Of a DNA stretch of 18,290 nucleotides, positions 6,839-14,212 are shown in pieces. The notes under the pieces are model-generated. The model saw only the letters and a program-made list of their open reading frames with translations. It searched no databases and was not told the DNA's origin. The position numbers and the translations under genes are program-made. The DNA comes from VRUE01 sp046733315 (GTDB lineage: Bacteria > Actinomycetota > Thermoleophilia > Solirubrobacterales > 70-9), in the NCBI GenBank assembly GCA_046733315.1, contig JBKPOV010000060.1, positions 1 through 18,290 on the forward strand, in the 5' to 3' direction. Numbering within the stretch: the stretch's first letter is position 1; the number at the start of each line of letters is the position of its first letter.

Positions 6839-7540
6839 TCAACGGGACACGGTCCCGAACGAGCGAAGGTCGATGTCCTCACTCTCGATGACGCGCCTCG
6901 CTCGGGGGTCGCAAAGCGAGCGGACCTCAACTTCGCGCTCCGTCCCATAGGACGATTCGCCGCGCATCCCGATGCCGGGGTGGCAACCCAGCTCAGTCCA
7001 TCCCACCGGAAGCGAGATGAGCAGGCCAATCAGGCTCTCCACGGTTATCGCCTCCGGCGCCGGCTCCCCTTTGCCGGTCTGGCCGTAGAAGCCACCCTCG
7101 TAACGGATCCCCCGCCCTCGCAGCGGCACCCCCAGCTCGGCGGCGATCTGCTCGGCCACCGCGCTGACCGGCGCGGTCATGTGGACGTGCTGGTGGGAGT
7201 CGAGGTGGGTGGGGTCGCGGCCGAGCAGGCGCCGAAAGGCATCCAGCTGCCCCCTGCACTCAGCCTCGACTGCCGCCTCGTCGTCCTGTGCGCAGCGCTC
7301 GTAGGCGACCATCCACTCGCCGCTTTCGTAGTCCCACTGGCCGAGATCGATGTGGAGGCCGACGGCGAGCGCGGGATGCTTGGCGGCATAAGCCGCCGCC
7401 TCCGCTGCCGCGGTCTGGCGGACCATCAGGCTCGCGCTCGTGACGATGCCCCGCTCGTGCGCCTCGGCGATGCCGGCGTTGACGCCGGCGGACAGCCCGA
7501 GGTCGTCAGCATTGACGATCAGCTTCCGTCCCTCGGCCAT
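6839..7540 (-). CDS. YdjC/ChbG-family carbohydrate deacetylase
   Basis: Proteins of this family remove N-acetyl groups from sugars such as chitooligosaccharides, using a metal held by Asp and His residues. In this 233-residue protein the markers are NADDLGLSAGVNAGI (10-24) with the metal Asp, VGLHIDLG (60-67) with His63, and THLDSHQHVH (111-120) with the His pair. SASLMV at 35-40 and TELGCHPG near the C-terminus also fit. The length is near the family's usual 230-300. The start is the ATG at 7540, one base after the TGA of the phosphotransferase gene, indicating coupled translation. The open frame continues upstream to 7870, but that extra part lies inside the phosphotransferase gene. In this context the substrate is more likely a biosynthetic glycan or glycolipid than dietary chitin; this is inference. 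Confidence 0.88.
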   Translation of the reverse strand: MAEGRKLIVNADDLGLSAGVNAGIAEAHERGIVTSASLMVRQTAAAEAAAYAAKHPALAVGLHIDLGQWDYESGEWMVAYERCAQDDEAAVEAECRGQLDAFRRLLGRDPTHLDSHQHVHMTAPVSAVAEQIAAELGVPLRGRGIRYEGGFYGQTGKGEPAPEAITVESLIGLLISLPVGWTELGCHPGIGMRGESSYGTEREVEVRSLCDPRARRVIESEDIDLRSFGTVSR

Positions 7541-7541
7541 C

Positions 7542-8528
7542 TCAGAGCCCCAGGCCTTCCGCCAGCTCCATCGCCTCGCCGAGCCAGTCCTGTCGCTGTC
7601 CCTCGGGAGGCTGCCAGCCGACCGGCGCCCAGCCCAGCCACTGCACGGCCAGGTGCAGGCGAGCAAAGTCCAGCTGGCGCGCCGAGAAGCGCGGCACGCC
7701 TGGCACCCCGCGATAGGCATCGACGATCGCTTCGCGATCCCCGTCCCCCCAACCTCCGCTGACCAGAGCCGCGAGGTCGACCAGCCCCGGCCCGCTGGCG
7801 GCGAGCTCCCAATCGACCGGCGCCACCCGCGGCGCTGGAACCTCCCCCTCCACGAGAACGTTGGAGGCATAGAACTCGCCGTGGATCATCGTCTTCGGCA
7901 GCTCGAGCAGCGACTCGACCACCGCTCCGTAGCGGCTCGCCAGCCACTCCAGCGAACCGGCCAGGGCGGCGGGGCGGCCAGGCGCAGCGGCAAACTCTCG
8001 CGCCCGCTCGACCCAGCGCCAGTAGTACCGTTCGTCGTACTCGAGGAGGTGGCCGACCTCCACGTGCCGGTCAAGGTCCGGGGCAAGCGCCAGATGAGCG
8101 CTGGCGAGCCAGCGCGCCGCCGCCTTCCACAGCTCCAGCTCTCCCACCTGGTACAGCTCCCGGCCGTCCACCCACTCGACGAAGAGCCAGTGGCGGTCCT
8201 TCGCCGGCTCGGCGAAGGACCCGTAATAGCGCGGAGCGCCCAGCGCCGGCGCCAACACGGAGGCGTAAACGGCAGGCTCCCGCCTCGCGTCGTGGAGGAA
8301 CTGCGGCTTGGCGAGCCGCGCCTCTTTGTCGAGGGTGCCCCAGCCGAGCTGCTTGAAAGCGAGCCGCAGCTCTGTCGCGTCCTCGAGCGTCAGGTAGAGC
8401 TTCTCGAGTGGAAAGCTCGTCCTGTATGGCGAGGGGCGCCGCACGATTTTGCTCGGCTGCCCTAGCCCGAGCGCCGGCAGCATGCGGCTAAGGCTTTCCC
8501 CAAGCTCGAGATCAGATGGTCGGGACAC
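7542..8528 (-). CDS. APH-fold phosphotransferase (aminoglycoside/choline kinase-like)
   Basis: This 328-residue protein has the protein-kinase-like fold of the APH/choline-kinase group, which phosphorylates small molecules or sugars with ATP. The lower lobe shows MIHGEFYASNVLVEG (214-228), equivalent to the catalytic loop HGDxxxxN, and VAPVDWELAASGP (235-247), which holds the metal-binding Asp. GLVDLAAL (248-255) is the usual following motif. The catalytic Asp of HGD is Glu here (residue 218), while Asn223 is kept. The N-lobe has LAFKQLG (57-63) with a Lys that may bind ATP. I chose the GTG at 8528 because GGGAAG lies five bases upstream and the preceding gene then ends 29 bases away; the ATG at 8606 would overlap that gene by 49 bases. 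Antibiotic resistance is possible, but the neighbours suggest sugar or lipid phosphorylation. Confidence 0.8.
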   Translation of the reverse strand: MSRPSDLELGESLSRMLPALGLGQPSKIVRRPSPYRTSFPLEKLYLTLEDATELRLAFKQLGWGTLDKEARLAKPQFLHDARREPAVYASVLAPALGAPRYYGSFAEPAKDRHWLFVEWVDGRELYQVGELELWKAAARWLASAHLALAPDLDRHVEVGHLLEYDERYYWRWVERAREFAAAPGRPAALAGSLEWLASRYGAVVESLLELPKTMIHGEFYASNVLVEGEVPAPRVAPVDWELAASGPGLVDLAALVSGGWGDGDREAIVDAYRGVPGVPRFSARQLDFARLHLAVQWLGWAPVGWQPPEGQRQDWLGEAMELAEGLGL

Positions 8529-8557
8529 TGCGCTTCCCGCGCTGCCGCTCACCGCGG

Positions 8558-9304
8558 TCAAGCCACGGCGCGGCGGAGCTGATCTGGGGATGGCTCGACT
8601 TCCCACTCGTGCCCGTCGAGGAGACCCAGCAGCTGCTCACGCAGGCCGGCCTTGTCGTCGGGAATCCTGACCGCCCCGATGTTGGGGATCGGCCCGCCGC
8701 GATCGGCCTCCTTCTCGAGGTCGAGCTCGTCGAAGAGCAGCTTGGCGCCGAAGGTCGGCACCTCGGGAGTCACTCGCGGCAGGTTGATGTCGTGGAGCAG
8801 CACTTCGGCCCCCGGCCGCAGGCAGACCAGCAGCGCGAGCAAATCGAGTGCCGGCCACGGGTGCTTGTGCGCCGCGTCGATGAAGGCAAACTCGATCGAG
8901 TCGACGTCGTGCTGGTCGCGAACGGTCGCGGCCGTCGCGGGAGCGTGGAAGGTGATGTGCGCGAGCAGCTTCGGGTCCAGCATCTCCCTCGCGCCGTCCC
9001 CCACGCCCCGGCTCGGGTCGGCGTAGAACTGGGTGTCGATGTCATAGGAATGGACGTGGAAATCGGCTCCGATCTCGCCTGCGATGCTGGCCCTGTGGGC
9101 TGCGTGGCAGAGGAACGCGGTCGAGAGGCCCGAGGCGGTGCCAACCTCGATCAGGACGTCCGCCTGCGAGCGCAGGGCCCGCCCAAAGAGGAAGCGGGCG
9201 TCGTGATGGGAGATCATCCCAACCGCCCACTTGGGCCGCCTTCGGTACAGGCGGTCGCTGTACTCGTCGGGCTCGCAGCCGAGGACGGCGTTCCAGTCGG
9301 TCAA
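8558..9304 (-). CDS. Class I SAM-dependent methyltransferase (Methyltransf_24-like)
   Basis: This protein of about 248 residues has a Rossmann methyltransferase core. Motif I is LIEVGTASGLSTAFL (51-65), the acidic residue after strand 2 is in HSYDIDTQ (85-92), and FAFIDAAHKHPWPALDLL (139-156) and VLLHDINLPRV (168-178) match the O-methyltransferase/cephalosporin-hydroxylase-like group that acts on sugars or small molecules. The best start is a TTG at 9304 whose last two bases overlap the TGA of the sulfotransferase gene (TTGA); DWNAVLG just after it begins the conserved part. The open frame extends to 9484, but that extra part lies inside the sulfotransferase gene. TTG starts are uncommon, and the next ATG (9217) would remove the N-terminal helix. 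Coupling to the sulfotransferase suggests the two act on one product. Confidence 0.8.
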   Translation of the reverse strand: MTDWNAVLGCEPDEYSDRLYRRRPKWAVGMISHHDARFLFGRALRSQADVLIEVGTASGLSTAFLCHAAHRASIAGEIGADFHVHSYDIDTQFYADPSRGVGDGAREMLDPKLLAHITFHAPATAATVRDQHDVDSIEFAFIDAAHKHPWPALDLLALLVCLRPGAEVLLHDINLPRVTPEVPTFGAKLLFDELDLEKEADRGGPIPNIGAVRIPDDKAGLREQLLGLLDGHEWEVEPSPDQLRRAVA

Positions 9305-10155
9305 TCGTCCGCTCTCGTCGAGAGCTCCCGGTACATGGGCTCGTCCTCCAGGCAGTAGTCGAAGGCGGTCCCCCGCAGGGCCTCCTCGACCTCCTCGTAG
9401 TTCTCGATCGTCTCGCGCAGGCCGAGCACAGCCTGCTTGCGGTAGGTCGGCTCGTTTTCGAACGTGGGCTCGATCCCGAGCCACTCCGCGACCCGGCCGA
9501 GCGCCTCGTCGGAGACCGGCTCACCGATGGTCGGGAAGAGCTCCGCGTAGTCGATGTTCAGGTAGCGCCCGTAATCGCCGAAGCTTCTGTCGACGACCTC
9601 GTTCTCCGCCCGGCACAGTTCCAGGCTGCGCATCATCGCGGCAACATCGATCTTTATCCGGCCGTCCTTATGGCCGCGGTCGGCGCGAGCCGCCCAGGTC
9701 TGGGTGAGTTCCGCCTTGCACTGGGAAAGGTGGTAGCGCAGGAAGTTGCGGCGGGTCAGGTTGAGCACGCGGACGTGGTTGCTGCGGATGAAGGGGAACA
9801 TCGTCGGCTCGGCCGCGATGAACTTCCAGGAGGCATTGAGGTGGTGCGTCGAGTTGTACTTGACGTCGATCACCACGAAGCGCTTCTCCGTGAACCCCCT
9901 CAGGAAGACGAGGAAGTCGCGGAAGATCTCCGCCTGCTGGTCCCAGTCGTGGGCGCGGCTGAGGCGTCCCTTTGGATGCTGTTCGACGAAGCGGAAGAAG
10001 TTCGTCTCGACCTCGAGGTCCGCATCCGGCGAGGGCCGGTCGTGGAATACCTCGGGAGTGCAGAAAAGATCCGGGTGGCTGTCGAGCACATCGCGGAGCG
10101 GATTCGTGCCGCTCCTCTGGCGCGCCAGCATGACGATGACGTCAGGGTGCTCCAT
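9301..10155 (-). CDS. Sulfotransferase family protein (PAPS-dependent)
   Basis: Sulfotransferases move sulfate from PAPS to a hydroxyl or amine. In this 284-residue protein the 5'-phosphosulfate loop is MLARQRSGTNPLRDVLDSHP (9-28), and the 3'-phosphate-binding segment is VRVLNLTRRNFLRYHLSQ (128-145), with Arg136 and Ser144 spaced as in the family. CTPEVFHD (32-39) is common in bacterial sulfotransferases acting on glycolipids and polysaccharides (Stf0-like), and a C-terminal Asp/Glu-rich segment completes the fold. No signal peptide is seen, so it works in the cytosol. I chose the ATG at 10155, eight codons before the conserved loop. An ATG at 10191 adds 12 residues; neither has a strong ribosome site. 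It is first in a run of decorating enzymes and lies divergent from the large glycosyltransferase. Confidence 0.85.
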   Translation of the reverse strand: MEHPDVIVMLARQRSGTNPLRDVLDSHPDLFCTPEVFHDRPSPDADLEVETNFFRFVEQHPKGRLSRAHDWDQQAEIFRDFLVFLRGFTEKRFVVIDVKYNSTHHLNASWKFIAAEPTMFPFIRSNHVRVLNLTRRNFLRYHLSQCKAELTQTWAARADRGHKDGRIKIDVAAMMRSLELCRAENEVVDRSFGDYGRYLNIDYAELFPTIGEPVSDEALGRVAEWLGIEPTFENEPTYRKQAVLGLRETIENYEEVEEALRGTAFDYCLEDEPMYRELSTRADD

Positions 10156-10299
10156 CGAACTGACCCTATCGGCGGCCACGGCACGCTGCATTAGCGACGG
10201 ATATCTGAAATTGTCCCTCTTTGGCCTTCAGGGAGGTCATGGCGCGAATCGCCCGGTCAAGCCAACCGGACGTTCTGCCGATGATAGAAGGGAATCCGG
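10156..10299. other. Divergent gap between sulfotransferase and large glycosyltransferase genes
   Basis: This 144-base stretch must hold the start signals for both directions unless they lie inside the genes. AAGGGA (10288-10293) is a good ribosome site six bases before the GTG at 10300. On the minus strand TTGACC (10260-10255) looks like a -35 box, but no -10 box lies 16-19 bases further on. GATATC (10205-10200) lies eight bases before the alternative ATG at 10191 but lacks a -35 partner. I could not settle on a promoter. Confidence 0.3.
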
Positions 10300-13077
10300 G
10301 TGTCCTCGACCATGGTCTACAGCGACGTCCTCTCACGCTTCCGCGTGCTGCTCCAACGCGCCCTGCCGGCCAACGCAACCGTGGCCGTCGTCAGCAGGGG
10401 CGATGAGGAGCTCCTTCGGCTCGAACATCTGGATGGATGGCATTTCCCCCAGCGCGGCGACGGTGTCTACCTTGGCTATTACCCGCCCGACAGTGAGGCG
10501 GCGATCCAGCATCTCGAGGCCCTGCGAGCAAAAGGCGCCGAGTTCCTGGCGATCCCGGCGAACTCGCTCTGGTGGCTCGAGCACTACGCCGGATTCGCCC
10601 GGCATCTCGAGGACCACTATGACCTGATCGTCCACGAGAAGGACGCCTGCGCCATCTATGCCCTGGTCGACGACCATGGCGCCGTCAAACTCCCTGCCGT
10701 CAGTTCCAGCAACGGCAGCTTGGAGGCAGAGTCTGCGCCGTCACCTGAGCTGCCGGCTCTCGCCTCCTTGCCCGAGGGAGTTCGCGACGGCGCGGCGACT
10801 CTGTTCAACCCCCAGTGGTACAGCGAACAGGCGGCGGACAGCTTTGGCTCGGCCGATGAGATGCTTGCCCATTACTTAGAGGTCGGGCATCTCGAGGGTC
10901 TCTCGCCACATCCTCTCTTCAACCCTCGCTGGTATTCCGCACGCCATCCGGAGGCAACCGTCGCCGGCCTGCCGGCGCTGATCCACTTCCTCGAGCATGG
11001 CGCGCAGGACCAGCTCAACCCGAGCCCATGGTTCGACGCCGCCTATTACTACGAGCAGCGACCCAACCTGCACCGGGAGGGTGTCAACGCGCTCGTCCAC
11101 TACGTCGAAAACGCCGCCAAGGGAGCGGCGGCGCACCCGAATCCATTCTTCCGGGATCGCTATTACCTGCGCACCTATGCCGACGTCGGCAGCAGCGGCA
11201 TGCTGCCCTTCGAGCACTTCCTGCGGCGCGGCCGGGCGGAAGGTCGCTACGCCTCTCACATTCACCGCAACATCTTCAACCGCCTGCGCCAGGCGCCGAT
11301 CCGCTCGCTGACCCGCGACAACTGGAAACTGGGCACCGCTGTGGTCATCGCCGCAGACGCCGGCGAGGGCATCGATGCGCAGGGATTGGCGGAGCGGCTC
11401 AGGGTTGACTACGGGATCGAGACCGACCTCCTGACCTTTCGCCGTGGACCGGGAGGCGACGCCGCAGACGCCGATCCCGTGCCCTTGGTCCTCGAGGACT
11501 ACGAGCTGGCCTGCGACATATTCCGTCCGTCGGCCTTGCGCCTGCTGGCCAGCACGCTTGGTGGCCAGCGCCCGCTCTTCGCCGTCTCCGATGTGCCCGA
11601 CGTCATTGGGCCGATCGCGGGCAGCGGCATCCCGGCCTTCTTCGTCGCCGCGAACCGCAACTTCGGCGCTGCTGCCGGCCAGGCCCGGCGCGTAGTGGTT
11701 CCGTCGAGAGCCGCCGCAGACGCGGCGCGCCGGCTCGGGGCGAGCGTCTCGGTGTGCGCGCCGGGCAAAGGACGGGCGGCGGCACTGGCCAAGCTGGTGG
11801 GGCGAGAGCTCAAGCTTCCCCGCCCGCGCCGGGCCCCCCGACGAGGGAAAAGCCGCAAGGTCCTGATCCCCTGCCCGGACTGGAACGTCAGCGGCGTCAA
11901 CGTGGCCCTGGAGGCAGTCGGCAAGCAGCTGATCGGACACGGGTGGGAGGTTGAGGTCGTCTTCACCCGCAATCGCGACGCCGTGCTGGAGAGCGCCGGC
12001 GAGGAGGCGCATCTGCCGTCGCTGCCGTACAGGTTCCTGGAGCGCACGCGCCCCGGCGTCGTCGGTATGTGGGAGGCGCTGATCTCCGATGTCCAGCGGG
12101 CGAAGCCGTGCATCCTCTTCCTTGCCTACGACTTCATCGGGAACTGCGTGGTGCCGGCGCTCGGCGACGACATCGGCGTCGTCTCGTGGGTCCAGGCGGA
12201 CGATGGTGATTACTACGAGCAGGCCTATCGCCTCGGCCGCTACTGCAACGCGGTGGTCTGCGTCTCCTCACATATACGCGACACCGTTGCCGCACTCAAC
12301 CCCGCGATCGGCGAGCGTGCGCACGTGATCCACAACTCGAGCGTCAGCCGCGACGACGTGTTGCGGCGCCGGCCACGGGTGAGATCGCCGATGCGGCTCA
12401 TCTACACCGGTCGCTTGGTTCAGTACCAAAAGCGCGTCCTCGACTACGTCGAGCTCGCCGGGGCCCTAGACCGCACCGGCGTCCCCTACGAGCTGTCGTT
12501 GATCGGATCATTCGTCGACCGTGAGGGCTCGCAAGCCAAGTTCGAAAGCAAAGCGCATGAGCATCTCGCCGACGGCCGTATCCGCCTGCCTGGGCGCATG
12601 TCCCGAGCCCAGATTTTGAAGGAGCTCAGCGCCCACGCCTTCTTTGTCCTGCTCTCGGATTTCGAGGGGCTGCCGCTGGCACTCGTCGAGGCGATGGCGC
12701 GGGGGTGCGTTCCCGTCGTCGCCGAAAGCGAAAGCGGCATCCCCGAGCTGGTGACCGACGGTCAGGACGGCCTCCTGCTCAGCGGGCGCGACTACGACCA
12801 CTGGGCCGAGCTGCTCGTGGCGCTATGGGAGGACCGCTCGAAGCTGGCCGAGATGTCGCGGCTGGCCCGCGACACGGTGCGGGAGCGCTTCACGGTCGAG
12901 AGCATCGGCAATCAGTTCGACGAGCTGTTTTGCAGTGTCGCGACCGAGATCAGCTCCGGTTACCAGCGACCGCCGGCGCTTCACTGGGGCCTCGACCGCT
13001 CGCCGACCGGCGACGTCCTCGCGCCGCCATCCTTGTTTCGCCCGGCGGTGCTGCAGCAGTACCCCGGCCTCACCTGA
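10300..13077 (+). CDS. Large multidomain glycosyltransferase with four short repeats and a C-terminal GT4 domain
   Basis: This 925-residue cytosolic protein has four parts. Residues 1-125 form an alpha/beta domain I cannot name (AVVSRGDEELLRL, PANSLWWLEHY, HYDLIVHEKDACAIYAL). After a low-complexity linker, residues 168-320 hold four tandem units of about 38 residues with a [LWF]F[NDR]xx[WY]Y...H[FY][LV]xxG pattern, familiar from bacterial glycosyltransferases and rhamnan-synthesis proteins. Residues 345-490 look Rossmann-like but lack clear catalytic motifs. Residues 519-880 are a GT-B fold of family GT4: IPCPDWNVSGVNVALEAVGK opens it, IYTGRLVQYQKRV (701-713) and SLIGSF (733-738) are in the donor half, and FEGLPLALVEAMARGCVPVV gives the EX7E pair Glu789/Glu797. 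It should transfer a sugar from a nucleotide donor with retention. GTG at 10300 has AAGGGA six bases upstream; an ATG at 10312 is possible. It converges on the triplicated family with an 8-base overlap. Confidence 0.85.
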   Translation: MSSTMVYSDVLSRFRVLLQRALPANATVAVVSRGDEELLRLEHLDGWHFPQRGDGVYLGYYPPDSEAAIQHLEALRAKGAEFLAIPANSLWWLEHYAGFARHLEDHYDLIVHEKDACAIYALVDDHGAVKLPAVSSSNGSLEAESAPSPELPALASLPEGVRDGAATLFNPQWYSEQAADSFGSADEMLAHYLEVGHLEGLSPHPLFNPRWYSARHPEATVAGLPALIHFLEHGAQDQLNPSPWFDAAYYYEQRPNLHREGVNALVHYVENAAKGAAAHPNPFFRDRYYLRTYADVGSSGMLPFEHFLRRGRAEGRYASHIHRNIFNRLRQAPIRSLTRDNWKLGTAVVIAADAGEGIDAQGLAERLRVDYGIETDLLTFRRGPGGDAADADPVPLVLEDYELACDIFRPSALRLLASTLGGQRPLFAVSDVPDVIGPIAGSGIPAFFVAANRNFGAAAGQARRVVVPSRAAADAARRLGASVSVCAPGKGRAAALAKLVGRELKLPRPRRAPRRGKSRKVLIPCPDWNVSGVNVALEAVGKQLIGHGWEVEVVFTRNRDAVLESAGEEAHLPSLPYRFLERTRPGVVGMWEALISDVQRAKPCILFLAYDFIGNCVVPALGDDIGVVSWVQADDGDYYEQAYRLGRYCNAVVCVSSHIRDTVAALNPAIGERAHVIHNSSVSRDDVLRRRPRVRSPMRLIYTGRLVQYQKRVLDYVELAGALDRTGVPYELSLIGSFVDREGSQAKFESKAHEHLADGRIRLPGRMSRAQILKELSAHAFFVLLSDFEGLPLALVEAMARGCVPVVAESESGIPELVTDGQDGLLLSGRDYDHWAELLVALWEDRSKLAEMSRLARDTVRERFTVESIGNQFDELFCSVATEISSGYQRPPALHWGLDRSPTGDVLAPPSLFRPAVLQQYPGLT
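10801..11259 (+). repeat. Four tandem 38-39-residue protein repeats inside the large glycosyltransferase
   Basis: The units are residues 168-205, 206-243, 244-282 and 283-320. Each starts with an aromatic pair and Asn, Asp or Arg (LFNPQWY, LFNPRWY, WFDAAYY, FFRDRYY), has a central HY/HF plus Leu, Val or similar (LAHYLEVGH, LIHFLEHGA, LVHYVENAA, FEHFLRRGR), and ends with a Pro- or His-containing turn. The repeat is at the protein level; the DNA has diverged. The role is unknown, perhaps a spacer or protein-contact surface. Confidence 0.75.
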
Positions 13078-14212
13078 TTCCTGGCTCGGGGGACGCGCTC
13101 AGCCGCGCCAGCAGGCGTTCGAGCACTACCGCGGAGTCCAGCTCCGCCTCGGCCAGCGAGCGCGCAGCGCGGGCGTGGCGGCCGTAGTCGGCGGCGATCT
13201 CCTCAATCGCCGCGGCCGCCTGCTCGGCGGTCGCGAACGAGAACAGCCCCTCGCCGACGGGAAGATGCCGGGAGAACCCCGTCTCCTGCGCCACCACCGG
13301 CCGCCCCGAGGCCAAATAAGCAGCACTGCGATCGCTGAACCAGCCGCAATGCGATTCGACGTAGCCCTCCTTGGCGATGCCGAGCTCCCCCTTCGAGCCG
13401 CGCACGAAAGTCGCGTAGCGCTGGGGCGAACCGGCCACCTTCCGCGGATCGGTCAGCTCCCATCCGTGCTCACGCAGGGCGCGGAGATCATCGGCCTCGC
13501 CGGCATCGATGGCGAACGCCGGCGCCAGGCGCTCGCTGGTCAGCGCTGGTAGATTGAGGAGCTTGCGCAGCGAGTGGGCCTTCTGCCCATATCGCTTGCC
13601 ACGCCAGACGATCGACCCGTAGCCCCGCCAGTTGCCGACGGTGGTGAAGCCGTCGACCTCCAGCGTCTCTGCGGGAGCCCAGGAGGAGAGGAGGACCGGC
13701 GGCAGCGTCTTGATCCAGGCGCGATCGCAGGTCGGCACCGGGCAGGCGGGCTCGCCCAGCTCCAGGCCCACCGTGGCGAAGCGATTGTGCAGGTCGAAGC
13801 CCATCTCGATCTGCTCTGCCGCGTGCCAAAGCTGGTTGAAGGCGGGATCGAGGTCGAGGAAGACACGCAGCGGTGGCGGACCGACGAGCTCCTCGTCGCG
13901 CAGCATTCCCGAGACGTTGAAGACGACGTCGGCGCTGCTCGCCAGCCGGACAAGCTCAGGATGCGCGAGGCCGAAGCTCTCGGTGCCGCCGCGCACGAGC
14001 AGGGCAGCGTGGCCGCCGAGGTCGAAGTCGCGCACCAGCTCCGAGAAGTAGTCGACCGACCTCTGCTCCAGGCGGTCGACCGGCTCGACCAGGTAGACGT
14101 CGTGGCCGAGCGCGCGCAGGCCGAGGACGTACTGGAGCACCGCCCAGCTGGCGCCACCCTGCTCGGGGTCGCCGGCGACCATGCCGCTGAAGAGGATGCG
14201 CAGCCGGCTCAT
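13070..14212 (-). CDS. GT-B-like glycosyltransferase family protein, paralogue A
   Basis: This 380-residue protein resembles GT-B glycosyltransferases. The N-terminal half opens with ILFSGMVAGDPEQGGASWAV (6-25) and GHDVYLVEP (36-44), the usual glycine loop and second strand. A family-specific motif DLDPAFNQLW (120-129) follows. The C-terminal half has FTTVGNWRGYGS (189-200) and a donor-side segment, WFSDRSAAYLASGRPVVAQE (291-310), then TGFSRHLPVGEGLF. ASGRPVV...G and the following EA(A) helix resemble the nucleotide-sugar site of GT1/GT4-type enzymes, but the EX7E motif is absent. The ATG at 14212 overlaps the TGA of paralogue B in ATGA, so translation is coupled. It is the last gene of the right-hand operon. 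Glycosyl transfer is inferred from fold cues, and the sugar is unknown. Confidence 0.72.
   Translation of the reverse strand: MSRLRILFSGMVAGDPEQGGASWAVLQYVLGLRALGHDVYLVEPVDRLEQRSVDYFSELVRDFDLGGHAALLVRGGTESFGLAHPELVRLASSADVVFNVSGMLRDEELVGPPPLRVFLDLDPAFNQLWHAAEQIEMGFDLHNRFATVGLELGEPACPVPTCDRAWIKTLPPVLLSSWAPAETLEVDGFTTVGNWRGYGSIVWRGKRYGQKAHSLRKLLNLPALTSERLAPAFAIDAGEADDLRALREHGWELTDPRKVAGSPQRYATFVRGSKGELGIAKEGYVESHCGWFSDRSAAYLASGRPVVAQETGFSRHLPVGEGLFSFATAEQAAAAIEEIAADYGRHARAARSLAEAELDSAVVLERLLARLSASPEPGIR

Noticed and set aside
6734..8465. Two overlapping plus-strand open frames of about 340 codons
   Set aside because: They are antisense to the deacetylase and phosphotransferase, which have clear active-site motifs; the plus-strand translations have none.
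10166..10378. 70-codon minus-strand frame across the divergent gap
   Set aside because: It would overlap the starts of both flanking genes, has no ribosome site, and its translation shows no domain.
13060..13090. Terminator between the convergent GT4 and paralogue A genes
   Set aside because: The genes overlap by eight bases and I found no stem-loop followed by a T run here or at the other convergent junctions.
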